Program-made: the position numbers and the translations under genes
Shown: positions 23,032 through 32,232 of the stretch, piece after piece
Position numbering within the stretch: position 1 is the first letter of the stretch
How the letters are laid out: every line of letters begins with the position of its first letter
Notes under the pieces: generated by a model
The model's input: the letters and a program-made list of their open reading frames with translations, nothing else
What the model was told of the DNA's origin: nothing
The model's database searches: none
Source: Elizabethkingia argenteiflava
GTDB lineage: Bacteria; Bacteroidota; Bacteroidia; Flavobacteriales; Weeksellaceae
DNA length: 33,322 nucleotides
Assembly (NCBI RefSeq): GCF_009904105.1
Contig: NZ_JAAABJ010000248.1
Span: 1 to 33,322 of the forward strand
Direction of reading: 5' to 3'

Positions 23032-24693
23032 ATGTGTGGGATTGTATGCTTGTTTGATGCCAAACAAAAAACTGAAACTTTAAGACCCCAGGTATTGGAG
23101 ATGTCTAAAAAAATAAGACATCGTGGTCCGGATTGGTCTGGAGTTTTCCAAAACGAAAAAATAATTTTTTCTCATGAAAGACTTGCCATCGTAGACCCTA
23201 CTTCGGGAAAGCAACCCTTATTTTCTAAAGATGGAAATATTGTGCTAGCCGTAAATGGTGAAATCTATAACCATCTTGAGCTGAGAAAGGAATTTCCGGA
23301 CTACGAATTTCTCACCCAGTCCGATTGTGAAATTATTTTGGCACTTTACCAAAAACATGGGAAAAACTTTTTAGAAAAACTAAACGGTATCTTTGCATTT
23401 GCCCTATACGATATCAAGCAAAACACCTATCTTATTGCCCGAGACCATATGGGGATTATCCCTTTATACCGGGGATGGGATAAATATGGAAACTTCTATG
23501 TAGCCTCAGAACTTAAGGCCTTAGAGGGGGTGTGCAATAAAATAGAGGAATTCCAGCCCGGTCAACTGCTCTACGGTAAGGAAGGCGAGCACTACGAACA
23601 GTGGTATAAAAGAGACTGGGAAAACTATGAAACGGTGAAAGATAACAACACCGATATTTATTTACTTAGAAAAGGATTGGAAGACGCTGTTCACCGACAG
23701 TTAATGAGCGATGTCCCCTATGGTGTTCTCTTATCGGGAGGCTTGGATTCTACCATCATTGCAGCCATTACTGCAAAATTCGCTTCAAAAAGAATTGAAA
23801 GTGGTGATACTCAAGATGCTTGGTACCCACGTCTCCACAGCTTTGCTGTAGGTTTAGAGGGCTCTCCGGATCTTTTGGCAGCTCGTAAAGCGGCCGATCA
23901 TATAGGTTCTGTTCACCATGAGGTGAAATACACCATACAAGAAGGCCTAGATGCCATACGCGATGTTATTTATCACTTGGAGACTTATGATGTTACGACC
24001 ATACGCGCCTCTACGCCCATGTATCTTCTCGCAAGAACCATTAAATCCATGGGAATTAAAATGGTACTCTCAGGAGAAGGTTCCGACGAATTATTCGGAG
24101 GTTATCTCTACTTCCATAAGGCCCCTAATGCCCAGGCTTTTCATGAAGAGAATGTAAGAAAATTGAAAAAACTTCACCTCTACGACTGCCTACGTGCCAA
24201 TAAATCACTCATGTCATGGGGTATTGAAGGCCGCGTTCCTTTCTTGGATAAAGAATTTATAGATATTGCCATGAGCATGAATCCTCAAGATAAAATGATT
24301 ACCCCTGAAAGAATGGAAAAATGGGTTCTGCGCAAAGCCTTTGAGGATCTTCTACCTGAAAGTATTTCCTGGAGACAAAAAGAACAGTTCAGTGATGGCG
24401 TAGGCTATAGCTGGATTGACACTCTAAAACAAATTGCAGAAGAAGAGGTCAGCGATGAGATGATGACCAATGCCAAATACCGCTTCCCTATCAACACCCC
24501 CATGAACAAAGAAGAATACCGATACAGAAGCATCTTCCATGAGCTATTTCCAAGCGATAGTGCTGCACTTACAGTACCATCGGTACCTTCTGTGGCTTGT
24601 TCTACCCCTATTGCTTTGGAATGGGATGAAGCCTTTAAAAAGATGAATGACCCTAGTGGCAGAGCTGTAAAAGTACACGATGTGAGCTACTAA
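23032..24693 (+). CDS. asnB: Asparagine synthase B (glutamine-hydrolysing)
   Basis: The protein has 553 residues, the normal size of E. coli-type AsnB. Cys2 after Met1 (MCGIVCLF) is the amidotransferase nucleophile, so the start is certain. The class II glutaminase domain (to about 195) has RHRGPDWSG, LAIVDPTSGKQPL, NGEIYNH and IARDHMGIIPLY. The synthetase domain holds the PP-loop SGGLDS at 235-240, SGEGSDELFGGYLYFHKAP and EGRVPFLDKEF. It converts aspartate, glutamine and ATP to asparagine, glutamate, AMP and PPi in the cytosol. All catalytic motifs are intact. It is monocistronic, with a clear promoter and terminator. Confidence 0.96.
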   Translation: MCGIVCLFDAKQKTETLRPQVLEMSKKIRHRGPDWSGVFQNEKIIFSHERLAIVDPTSGKQPLFSKDGNIVLAVNGEIYNHLELRKEFPDYEFLTQSDCEIILALYQKHGKNFLEKLNGIFAFALYDIKQNTYLIARDHMGIIPLYRGWDKYGNFYVASELKALEGVCNKIEEFQPGQLLYGKEGEHYEQWYKRDWENYETVKDNNTDIYLLRKGLEDAVHRQLMSDVPYGVLLSGGLDSTIIAAITAKFASKRIESGDTQDAWYPRLHSFAVGLEGSPDLLAARKAADHIGSVHHEVKYTIQEGLDAIRDVIYHLETYDVTTIRASTPMYLLARTIKSMGIKMVLSGEGSDELFGGYLYFHKAPNAQAFHEENVRKLKKLHLYDCLRANKSLMSWGIEGRVPFLDKEFIDIAMSMNPQDKMITPERMEKWVLRKAFEDLLPESISWRQKEQFSDGVGYSWIDTLKQIAEEEVSDEMMTNAKYRFPINTPMNKEEYRYRSIFHELFPSDSAALTVPSVPSVACSTPIALEWDEAFKKMNDPSGRAVKVHDVSY

Positions 24694-24713
24694 AAAAACT
24701 AAACTCGTATCCG

Positions 24714-24750
24714 AAAAATGCCAAGACATTTTCTGTCTTGGCATTTTTTT
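24714..24750 (+). terminator. Rho-independent terminator of asnB
   Basis: AAATGCCAAGACA pairs with TGTCTTGGCATTT around a TTTTC loop, followed by further T. It lies 23 bp beyond the asnB stop codon. Confidence 0.9.
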
Positions 24751-24920
24751 AACACGAGTAGAGCAGCTTAATTTGATACTAAAAATCAGCTCTATCTTTT
24801 ATCACCCCCTTAAGAATATAAAAAGTCGGGAGGTTTATAATATTTTCTGGATTTTTATGGTCAATAAAGCCTGAAAATTTTAGAAAAATGTGGAAATTTG
24901 CACCCCTTAATAATCCCTTC

Positions 24921-27032
24921 ATGAAACTTTGTATTGCTGAAAAACCAAGTGTAGCCAAAGAGATCGCCAAAGTATTAGGCGCTCATAATTCTATGCAGGG
25001 TTATTTTGAAGGAAATGGTTACTGGGTAACCTGGACCTTCGGCCACTTATGCACACTTAAAGAACCGCATGACTACGGCCCTCAATACAAGTCGTGGAAT
25101 TTAATATTTCTACCCATTATTCCGAATAATTTCGGAATTAAACTGATTGCCAACAAAGGAGTGGAGAAGCAGTTTAAAATTATAGAAAGCCTGGTGAGCC
25201 AATGTGAGGAGGTCATCAATTGTGGAGATGCCGGCCAAGAAGGTGAACTTATCCAGCGATGGGTTCTACAAAAAGCCAAGTGCACTAAACCTGTAAAAAG
25301 ACTCTGGATATCCGCTCTTACAGAAGATGCTATTCGAGAGGGTTTCGCAGATTTAAAACCTGCTGAAAATTATCAAAACCTTTATCTTGCAGGCAATGCC
25401 CGTGCAATAGGCGACTGGTTATTAGGAATTAACGCTACCCGTTTGTTTACAAAAAAATTTGGTGGTAATAAGACCGTTCTTTCTATAGGACGTGTTCAGA
25501 CGCCTACCTTAGCCATGCTAGTACAGCGCCAAAAAGAAATCCAATCCTTTCGAACCGAAGATTATTGGGAACTGAAAACCTCTTATCGTGAGGTGGTCTT
25601 CAATGCCGCAATAGATCGCTTAAAAACACTGGATAGGGCCGAACAAGGTTTATTCTATTTACAACAACATCCTTTTGAAATAGTTTCATTTGAGATAAAA
25701 GAGGGAAAAGAAAAAAATCCACGTCTCTTTGATCTTACCGGGCTACAAGTAGAAGCGAATAGAAAATATGGTTTCTCAGCCGAGAACACTCTAAAATATA
25801 TACAGAGTCTGTACGAAAAAAAACATACCACCTATCCCCGAGTAGACACCACTTATCTTTCCGAGAATCTTCATCCCAAGATTCATGGCATACTCAAAAG
25901 CATGTATTCTTATGTGGAATATACAAAAGATTTATTGTCCAGACCTATCCCTAAGTCCAAAGCGGTGTTTGATGATTCTAAAGTAACGGATCACCATGCA
26001 ATTATACCTACTGAAATTCCTGCTTCCGACCATCTAAGCAAAGAAGAGAAAATAATTTATGATCTGGTTGCTAAGAGATTTATAGCCGTATTTTACCCAG
26101 AGTGTAAAATTTCGAATACGCTGGTGGAAGGAAAAGTGGGCAGTATTCCGTTTAAAGCAAATGGGAAACAAATCCTGGAACCAGGTTGGCGAAAACTCTA
26201 CGCAAAAGATAAAAAAGAAAATAATAAAGAAGAGGAACAGAATATTCCGGAATTTTCGGCAGGTGAAAGCGGAGAGCACTCCCCTTTCATCCATCATGGA
26301 AGAACATCCCCGCCTAAGCCGTATACAGAAGCATCCCTCCTGAGAGGTATGGAAACCGCAGGAAAGCAAGTGGAAGACGATGCGATGCGAGAACTCATGA
26401 AAAACAATGGTATTGGAAGACCATCTACCCGAGCCAATATCATTGAAACCCTCTTAAAACGAAAATATATAACTAAAAAGAAGAAGAATCTATATGCCAC
26501 TCCTACTGGAGTTGAGCTGATAGATACTATAGAAGATGAACTTTTGAAGAGTCCCGAACTCACGGGAGAATGGGAATTAAAATTACGTAAAATTGAACGC
26601 GGGGAATACGAAGCCAGCCTTTTCAAAGAAGAGCTGGTAAATATGGTATCGTCCCTCACCCAAAGGGTGATCAATGAAAAATCAAAAATTATAAGCTTAG
26701 ATTCACCGCTACAGGAAAAGGGGAAAAAGGAAAGCACCCCTAGCAAGAATATTCCCCTAGAATGGGAAGAGGAAAAATGTCCACAATGTAAAAAAAATAG
26801 TCTTCGAAAGGGAAAAACAGCCGTGGGTTGTTCTGATTTTAGAAACTGTAATTTTAAAGTTCCTTTTATTATATTCGGCAAAAAATTGACAGAAAAACAA
26901 ATTAAAACTTTAATTAATAAAGGCAAAACCTCTAAACTAAAGGGTTTTACCCAACACCCTGACTCTATGACAGAAGGGACATTATTGTTCGATGAAAACT
27001 ATACCCTCATAATAAAAAAGGAGGGCATTTAA
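24921..27032 (+). CDS. topB: DNA topoisomerase III (type IA)
   Basis: From the ATG at 24921 the protein has 703 residues and begins MKLCIAEKPSVAKEIAKVLG, the canonical TOPRIM start; an upstream ATG at 24888 would add 11 unlikely residues. The TOPRIM acidic motif reads NCGDAGQEGELIQRW where most enzymes have DxDxxG, so the second Asp is Gly. The topoisomerase core has SIGRVQTPTLAML and the active-site Tyr in TTYPRVDTTYLS, then DHHAIIPTEIP and NNGIGRPSTRANIIETLLKR. A C-terminal four-Cys zinc ribbon (CPQC, then C-x5-C) and a DUF3945-like tail (TLINKGKTSKLKGF) follow. It relaxes or decatenates single-stranded regions of DNA in replication and recombination. Confidence 0.93.
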   Translation: MKLCIAEKPSVAKEIAKVLGAHNSMQGYFEGNGYWVTWTFGHLCTLKEPHDYGPQYKSWNLIFLPIIPNNFGIKLIANKGVEKQFKIIESLVSQCEEVINCGDAGQEGELIQRWVLQKAKCTKPVKRLWISALTEDAIREGFADLKPAENYQNLYLAGNARAIGDWLLGINATRLFTKKFGGNKTVLSIGRVQTPTLAMLVQRQKEIQSFRTEDYWELKTSYREVVFNAAIDRLKTLDRAEQGLFYLQQHPFEIVSFEIKEGKEKNPRLFDLTGLQVEANRKYGFSAENTLKYIQSLYEKKHTTYPRVDTTYLSENLHPKIHGILKSMYSYVEYTKDLLSRPIPKSKAVFDDSKVTDHHAIIPTEIPASDHLSKEEKIIYDLVAKRFIAVFYPECKISNTLVEGKVGSIPFKANGKQILEPGWRKLYAKDKKENNKEEEQNIPEFSAGESGEHSPFIHHGRTSPPKPYTEASLLRGMETAGKQVEDDAMRELMKNNGIGRPSTRANIIETLLKRKYITKKKKNLYATPTGVELIDTIEDELLKSPELTGEWELKLRKIERGEYEASLFKEELVNMVSSLTQRVINEKSKIISLDSPLQEKGKKESTPSKNIPLEWEEEKCPQCKKNSLRKGKTAVGCSDFRNCNFKVPFIIFGKKLTEKQIKTLINKGKTSKLKGFTQHPDSMTEGTLLFDENYTLIIKKEGI

Positions 27033-27113
27033 CGGCTCTTTAAACAATATAAACATCATAAGAGCCACTTACATTTTCATTTTAAACTTCTTCCTCTATA
27101 TGCTAAAAAAAAC

Positions 27114-27121
27114 TACATTTG
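27114..27121 (+). promoter_or_regulatory. -7 box of the sodium:solute symporter gene
   Basis: TACATTTG fits TAnnTTTG and lies 19 bp before the ATG at 27141; no -33 TTG is visible. Confidence 0.45.
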
Positions 27122-27140
27122 TTGGTTTAAAATCTTGTAC

Positions 27141-28577
27141 ATGTCTCCAATCCTACTATTATTAATTGTATTCGCCTATTTTGCAATCTTATTCTACGTC
27201 TCTTATCGTACTGGAAAAGGAAGTAATAATGAAAGTTTTTTTATCGGCAATCGCAACAGTAACTGGATGTTGGTCGCCTTCGGAATGATAGGAACTTCCC
27301 TCTCGGGAGTCACCTTCGTGAGCGTACCTGGGGCTGTAGGGAAAGATAATTTTACTTATTTACAAATCACATTGGGCTATTTAATCGGGTATATTCTGAT
27401 CGCCTATCTCTTGCTACCCCTTTATTATAAACTCAAACTAACCTCTATCTACAGTTATCTCAGGCAGCGCATGGGAGAAGTATCGGAAAAAACAGGGGCC
27501 AGCATTTTTATTGTCTCTCGTTTGGTAGGGGCTACGGCCAGGCTTTACTTAGTCGTCAATATACTACAAATCAGCATTCTGGATAAACTAAATGTTCCCT
27601 TTATGGTAACTACCCTTATTATCCTCGGAATGATCATATTATATACCTACGAAGGAGGTGTTAAAACCATCGTATGGACAGATACCCTACAAACCACCTG
27701 TATGCTGGCAGGACTGCTAATTTGTACTATTTATATGCTGGATCATATGAACTTAAGTATAAGCGATAGCTTCTCTGCCCTCCACGAAAGAGGTTATACT
27801 CAGATTATCGGTACAGATTTTATGAAAAAAAACTTCTTTATCAAACAGGTTATGGCAGGGGTCTTTATTACCATCACTATGACGGGAATAGATCAAGAAA
27901 TGATGCAAAAAAGCTTATCGGTTACGCATCTTAAAGATTCTCAAAAAAACATGGTCAGCCTCGGATTTATTATGCTCATAGTGATTGCCTTATTTCTCTA
28001 TATGGGAGGGATACTACACTTATATGCGGCTAAAGAACACGTAACGGCAATTGGAGACCATCTATTTCCGACTTTAGCACTGGAACACATGCCTCCAGTA
28101 ATCTCGATTATTTTTATCATCGCTTTAATCTCCGCATTATTCCCAAGCGCCGACGGCGCAATGACCGCTATAACCTCATCTTGCTGTATTGATATTTTGG
28201 GTATCCACAAAAAAAAGTGGACAGAAAAAAAACAGGAACAGATAAGAAAGAGTATTCACCTCGGCGTAGCCCTATCTTTCCTTATTCTGGTGTTTATCTT
28301 TAAATGGATTAATGACAGCTCCATGATTGGGTTGATCCTAAAGCTAGCAGGATTTACTTATGGCCCATTATTGGGTTTATTTGCCTTCGGAATATTTACC
28401 CAATATAATGTAAAGGACAAAAAGGTGCCTTATGTATGCTTAGCAGCACCCACACTGAGCTATTTAGTCGATCATTTTCAATCCTATATTTTCGGAGATT
28501 TCGAAATAGGCCTTGAGTTACTGATCCTAAATGGCTGTCTCACCTTTCTGGGGCTCTGGATGATTAGAAAAAAATAA
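27141..28577 (+). CDS. Sodium:solute symporter family (SSS, SLC5-like) transporter
   Basis: From the ATG at 27141 the protein has 478 residues with about 13 membrane helices. SSS hallmarks are SFFIGNRNSNWMLVAFGMIG, SLSGVTFVSVPG (sodium-site region), YSYLRQRMG with the following SRLVGATARLYL, ITMTGIDQEMMQKSLS and the helix SALFPSADGAMTAITSS. It imports a small organic solute with Na+. The motifs do not let me choose between sugar, proline, pantothenate or sialic-acid types. A TTG two codons upstream (27135) is an alternative start. The gene is flanked by its own promoter box and a shared terminator. Confidence 0.9.
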   Translation: MSPILLLLIVFAYFAILFYVSYRTGKGSNNESFFIGNRNSNWMLVAFGMIGTSLSGVTFVSVPGAVGKDNFTYLQITLGYLIGYILIAYLLLPLYYKLKLTSIYSYLRQRMGEVSEKTGASIFIVSRLVGATARLYLVVNILQISILDKLNVPFMVTTLIILGMIILYTYEGGVKTIVWTDTLQTTCMLAGLLICTIYMLDHMNLSISDSFSALHERGYTQIIGTDFMKKNFFIKQVMAGVFITITMTGIDQEMMQKSLSVTHLKDSQKNMVSLGFIMLIVIALFLYMGGILHLYAAKEHVTAIGDHLFPTLALEHMPPVISIIFIIALISALFPSADGAMTAITSSCCIDILGIHKKKWTEKKQEQIRKSIHLGVALSFLILVFIFKWINDSSMIGLILKLAGFTYGPLLGLFAFGIFTQYNVKDKKVPYVCLAAPTLSYLVDHFQSYIFGDFEIGLELLILNGCLTFLGLWMIRKK

Positions 28578-28581
28578 AAAT

Positions 28582-28618
28582 AAAAAAACCTGAAGTAAAT
28601 AGATCTTCAGGTTTTTTT
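28582..28618. terminator. Bidirectional terminator between the symporter and CBS-like genes
   Basis: AAAAAAACCTGAAG and CTTCAGGTTTTTTT form a perfect stem with T-tracts on both strands. It sits 4 bp after the symporter stop and 4 bp before the end of the convergent gene. Confidence 0.9.
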
Positions 28619-28622
28619 ATTT

Positions 28623-29603
28623 TTATAACCAGCCTTGTGATTTCATCCAATCATCATTGTATATTTTACCGATATAACGACTACCATGGTCGTGCAACAG
28701 AACCACCACAACATCATTTTTTGTAAAACGATCTTTCATCTGCACCAATCCCCCGATAGCGCTACCTGCAGAATAACCACAGAAAATACCCTCTTCCAAT
28801 GCTAATTTACGCGCATACAAAGCGCCGTCTTTATCCGTGACTTTTTCAAAATGGTCAATCACACTCATATCATAATTTTCAGGGATAATATCCTCTCCAA
28901 TACCTTCGGTGATATACGCATGGATAAGGGATTTATCTATTTCACCCGTTTCATGATAATGCTTGAGCACAGAGCCATAGGTATCAATACCTATTATCTG
29001 AATGTCCGATTTTTTTTCTTTAAAAAATCTCCCACAACCGGTAATGGTACCCCCAGTACCCGCTCCTGCAACAAAATGCGTGAGCTTTCCCTGTGTCTGC
29101 TCCCAAATCTCAGGAGCAGTGGTTTCGTAATGGGCTTGTCTATTCGAAAGGTTATCGTATTGATTGACATACCATCCATTAGGCGTTTCTTGTGCAAGCC
29201 TTTTGGAAACGGAATAATAAGATCTCCTGCTCTCGGGTGGAACATCGGTAGGACAAACTATCACCTCGGCTCCCACAGCCCTCAAAATATCGCATTTCTC
29301 TTTAGACTGCTTATCATTGGTTACAAAAATACATTTATACCCCTTGATAATAGCAGCTAAAGCCAAGCCCATTCCTGTATTACCAGAGGTGCCTTCTATA
29401 ATCGTCCCTCCAGGTTTTAAACGCCCATCTTTCTCAGCATCTTCAATCATTTTAAGAGCCATACGGTCTTTTACCGAATTACCAGGATTAAAAGTTTCCA
29501 TTTTAGCTAAAACCAGTGCTGGAAAATCCTCTCCCAACACTCTATTTAGCTTTACCAACGGTGTATTGCCTATGGTCTCTAAAATATTATTCGCATATTC
29601 CAT
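28623..29603 (-). CDS. PLP-dependent cystathionine beta-synthase-like / cysteine synthase-family enzyme
   Basis: The protein has 326 residues of fold type II. The PLP Lys45 lies in FNPGNSVKDRMAL, the Asn loop is EGTSGNTGMGLALAA, and the phosphate-binding glycine loop is AGAGTGGTITGCGRF. The segment VCPTDVPPESRRSYYSVSKR is typical of cystathionine beta-synthases rather than CysK/CysM O-acetylserine sulfhydrylases. There is no C-terminal CBS-domain pair, so it is the short bacterial form. The likely reaction is condensation of serine with homocysteine to cystathionine in transsulfuration; O-acetylserine sulfhydrylase activity cannot be excluded. The promoter is at 29625-29632. Confidence 0.87.
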   Translation of the reverse strand: MEYANNILETIGNTPLVKLNRVLGEDFPALVLAKMETFNPGNSVKDRMALKMIEDAEKDGRLKPGGTIIEGTSGNTGMGLALAAIIKGYKCIFVTNDKQSKEKCDILRAVGAEVIVCPTDVPPESRRSYYSVSKRLAQETPNGWYVNQYDNLSNRQAHYETTAPEIWEQTQGKLTHFVAGAGTGGTITGCGRFFKEKKSDIQIIGIDTYGSVLKHYHETGEIDKSLIHAYITEGIGEDIIPENYDMSVIDHFEKVTDKDGALYARKLALEEGIFCGYSAGSAIGGLVQMKDRFTKNDVVVVLLHDHGSRYIGKIYNDDWMKSQGWL

Positions 29604-29624
29604 TAAGATTTATTTTATAGGGGG

Positions 29625-29632
29625 CAAATTTA
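29625..29632 (-). promoter_or_regulatory. -7 box of the CBS-like gene
   Basis: TAAATTTG on the minus strand, 21 bp before the start codon; it fits TAnnTTTG. Confidence 0.45.
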
Positions 29633-29680
29633 TAAAATAAAAAATTATCCCCTCTCCAACTCTTCGATTTATGTTTTTTG

Positions 29681-29730
29681 ATCCTACAATGATGCCCATT
29701 CTATATAGCTATAAAATAGAGTGGTAGGAT
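29681..29730. other. Two-tier hairpin with asymmetric bulge
   Basis: ATCCTAC (29681-29687) pairs with GTAGGAT (29724-29730), and CATTCTAT (29697-29704) with ATAGAGTG (29716-29723, one G-T pair). The two stems stack on the 3' side and are separated by a 9-nt bulge on the 5' side. It lies between the end of the namZ-like gene and the CBS promoter. It could terminate namZ, although no T-run follows, or be a structured leader or binding site. Confidence 0.4.
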
Positions 29731-29795
29731 TAGAAAATTTTGCACTCTCAAGCATCGCTCTATAACCGATAAAAACGAAACATATTAAATTGCTT

Positions 29796-30998
29796 CTAGT
29801 TAGGATATACAATATATTTTTGTCTTATTCTCTCGTAATCCTGTAACCCAGGCTTCCACGAATCTTTGATCTGCTGTAGAGACATTCCACTGATAATTTG
29901 CTTACGAAGCTGGTCACTACCAGCGAGTTTATCAAAAAAAAGATTTTTTAAGAAAAAATCAGACTTCCCCATATTACTCTTATAATTTTTATAAGCTTTT
30001 AACAACCATTCTAAATTTAGTCCGTCTGGAGAAAGGGGATATTTCCGAAGGTCTTCACCAAAACATAACTGTCCATTAAAAGGAGGCGTTTTGGCTCCAA
30101 AAGAAGGTTGAGGGGTAAATTTGAACTCAAAACCTTTAGTATAAGGAGATCCATATACCTGGAAAGGAAAAGCTGTTCCTCTTCCTACCGAGATATTGGT
30201 ACCCTCAAAAAAACAAAGGCTTGGATACAAATGAACGGCCGTGTCGTTAGGTAAGTTAGGCGATGGTTTTTCCAAAATAGGGTAACGCCTCTGCTTATGA
30301 TAGTTTAACATCTTCACGAGGGTGTATCTGACCTGGATTCCATTTTTCAGCCAGCCTTCTTGATTGACCATTTTTCCATATTCTCCAATGGTAAGACCAT
30401 ATAATACCGGAACAGGGTGCATCCCCACAAAAGAACTCCATCGGCTATTGAGAATCGGACCATCTATATAACCGTCATGAGGATTGGGTCTGTCCAATAC
30501 AATAAATTCTTTATCCGCTTCGGCTGCAGCTTCCATAGCAAGACTTAAAGTAGAGATATAGGTATAAAACCTTACGCCTACATCTTGTAAGTCGAAAAGA
30601 ACAATATCGGAATCCTCAAGTTGTTCTGCTAAAGGCTTTCTATTTTTCCCATATAAAGAAATGATGGGTAATCCTGTCTTTTGATCTACATCACTGTTTA
30701 CATGCTCTCCGGCGTCAGCATCCCCACGAAAGCCATGTTCGGGCGTAAATATTTTAGTAATGTTTACATTTTTAGATAAAAGAAAATCTACCAAATGGGT
30801 GTGGTTATTATCACTTAATACACCTGTCTGATTGGTTAATACAATAACCTTTTTATTTTTAAGCAAAGGCAAATATATGTCCGATTGATCCGCTCCGGTT
30901 TGTAAGCTAATACTAGTCTGAGCTTTAAAAACAGATATAATACTAAAATAGATTAGGCAGATCAGAACTAAATTTTTAATTTTGAGGCTAAAATTCAT
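29796..30998 (-). CDS. NamZ-type exo-beta-N-acetylmuramidase (DUF1343, GH171)
   Basis: The protein has 400 residues with an N-terminal signal peptide (about 1-26, FKAQ cleavage). The DUF1343 core is complete: KVIVLTNQTGVLSDNNHTHL, KIFTPEHGFRGDADAGEHV, LPIISLYGKNRKP, DIVLFDLQDVGVRFYTYIST, VLDRPNPHDGYIDGPIL, FVGMHPVPVLYGLTIGEYGK and EGTNISVGRGTAFPFQVYGS. NamZ enzymes release MurNAc from the non-reducing end of peptidoglycan fragments in the periplasm, a step in cell-wall recycling. No mur-recycling partner (murQ, murP, nagZ) is next to it here. The divergent permease gene starts 4 bp away, so each promoter lies inside the other coding region. Its length and start match the family. Confidence 0.92.
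   Translation of the reverse strand: MNFSLKIKNLVLICLIYFSIISVFKAQTSISLQTGADQSDIYLPLLKNKKVIVLTNQTGVLSDNNHTHLVDFLLSKNVNITKIFTPEHGFRGDADAGEHVNSDVDQKTGLPIISLYGKNRKPLAEQLEDSDIVLFDLQDVGVRFYTYISTLSLAMEAAAEADKEFIVLDRPNPHDGYIDGPILNSRWSSFVGMHPVPVLYGLTIGEYGKMVNQEGWLKNGIQVRYTLVKMLNYHKQRRYPILEKPSPNLPNDTAVHLYPSLCFFEGTNISVGRGTAFPFQVYGSPYTKGFEFKFTPQPSFGAKTPPFNGQLCFGEDLRKYPLSPDGLNLEWLLKAYKNYKSNMGKSDFFLKNLFFDKLAGSDQLRKQIISGMSLQQIKDSWKPGLQDYERIRQKYIVYPN
30977..30984 (+). promoter_or_regulatory. -7 box of the permease gene inside the namZ-like coding region
   Basis: TAATTTTG fits TAnnTTTG and lies 18 bp before the GTG start at 31003, within the first codons of the divergent namZ-like gene. Its place also argues against the upstream TTG start at 30982. 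Confidence 0.4.
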
Positions 30999-31002
30999 AG
31001 GG

Positions 31003-32232
31003 GTGAAATTTTCTTTATATTATTCTCGCAAGATAGCATTTTCTAAAGATAACAGAAATAATCTATCCCGAATTATTATCTTTATTGGCCGGCTTTCGGT
31101 AGCCTTGGGTATTATTGTTTCGCTCATCACGGTATGCACCGGATTAGGAGCTAAAAAGGCTATTAAGGAAAGAATTGCCGATTTTAACGGACATATTACC
31201 GTAAAAGCTCAGGAAACCGACAATTCGTATAATTCCCCAAAATTACACCTCCAAAATTTTCAATATGAAGAAATAAAAAACACACCTGCTATCGCCTCAG
31301 TACAATCTTATGCTATGATTAGCGGCATTATGAGAAACGAAAAAAGTTTTGACGGCGTAGTATATAAAGGAGTAGGAAAAGATTTTGATAGAAAACGTTT
31401 TGAAAAATTTATTGTTGCCGGAAGCTGCCCTCAGTACGATGAAAAGGGCTACAATAACCAGATTGTGATCTCTCATAAAATCGCAACGGATTTGGGGCTT
31501 AATGTTAAAGATTCCATTGTATCTATATTTTCAAAAGAAGATCAACGACCCGTATATCGTAAATTTGAAGTGGCCGGTATTTATAAAACAGACATTAAAC
31601 TTCTGGATGATCTTTTTGTAATAGGCGACATTAATCAGGTGAGAAAAATCTTAGATATGGATAAAAAGGATATTGGGGGGGTAGATATCTATCTGCATAA
31701 TATTGATGAAATCGATAAAATATACCCGCAAATCAAAAATCTGATCGGATCCAAAAACTATGCGGAAAAGGCCACGGATATATTTCCTCAAATCAACGAT
31801 TGGGTAAATATTTTTGATACCAATATTGGATTAATTATTTTCATCATGCTCGTAGTAGTGGTTATCAATATCATTATGGTATTGCTCATCCTCATTATAG
31901 AAAGAACCAATTCCATAGGAATACTCAAAACCTTAGGCGCTACTAATTTTCAGATTAGAAGTATCTTTATCCACTATACTCTATTGATTATGATTCCTGG
32001 GCTTATCGTGGGTAATTTAATCGGCTTAGGCTTATTGTTACTACAAAAATATTTAGGCATTATATCTTTAAATCCTGATAATTACTTTATTAGTGTAGTA
32101 CCTGTAGATCTGAATGGTCTGTATATACTAGCCATCTCCTCTGGTATTCTTTTAATAGCGGCTGTGTCCATGATTTTACCTAGCTACTTAATCAGTAAAA
32201 TATCCCCCGTAAAATCTATAAAATACAACTAA
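31003..32232 (+). CDS. FtsX/LolC-LolE-like ABC transporter permease
   Basis: With the GTG at 31003 the protein has 409 residues and starts (M)KFSLYYSRKIAFSKDNRNNL, the familiar beginning of this family in Flavobacteriia; the TTG at 30982 overlaps the -7 box. One membrane helix (about 25-50) is followed by a periplasmic MacB-like domain (about 55-265) and three C-terminal helices forming the FtsX domain (IIERTNSIGILKTLGATNFQ is the coupling region). No ATPase or lipoprotein carrier is adjacent. LolC/E-type permeases extract outer-membrane lipoproteins from the inner membrane, but a MacB-like export role is equally possible. A G7 run occurs at 31675-31681. Confidence 0.87.
   Translation: MKFSLYYSRKIAFSKDNRNNLSRIIIFIGRLSVALGIIVSLITVCTGLGAKKAIKERIADFNGHITVKAQETDNSYNSPKLHLQNFQYEEIKNTPAIASVQSYAMISGIMRNEKSFDGVVYKGVGKDFDRKRFEKFIVAGSCPQYDEKGYNNQIVISHKIATDLGLNVKDSIVSIFSKEDQRPVYRKFEVAGIYKTDIKLLDDLFVIGDINQVRKILDMDKKDIGGVDIYLHNIDEIDKIYPQIKNLIGSKNYAEKATDIFPQINDWVNIFDTNIGLIIFIMLVVVVINIIMVLLILIIERTNSIGILKTLGATNFQIRSIFIHYTLLIMIPGLIVGNLIGLGLLLLQKYLGIISLNPDNYFISVVPVDLNGLYILAISSGILLIAAVSMILPSYLISKISPVKSIKYN

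Noticed and set aside
26294-26926. 210-residue ORF antisense to topB
   Set aside because: It is a shadow frame; Ser/Phe-rich text typical of the complement of a Lys/Glu-rich gene.
28851-29360. 169-residue ORF antisense to the CBS-like gene
   Set aside because: It is a shadow frame with no family resemblance, opposite complete PLP-enzyme motifs.
31675-31681. G7 run in the permease gene as a phase-variation site
   Set aside because: It is shorter than tracts that usually vary, and the frame is intact; noted but weaker than the G9 tract in the FNR gene.
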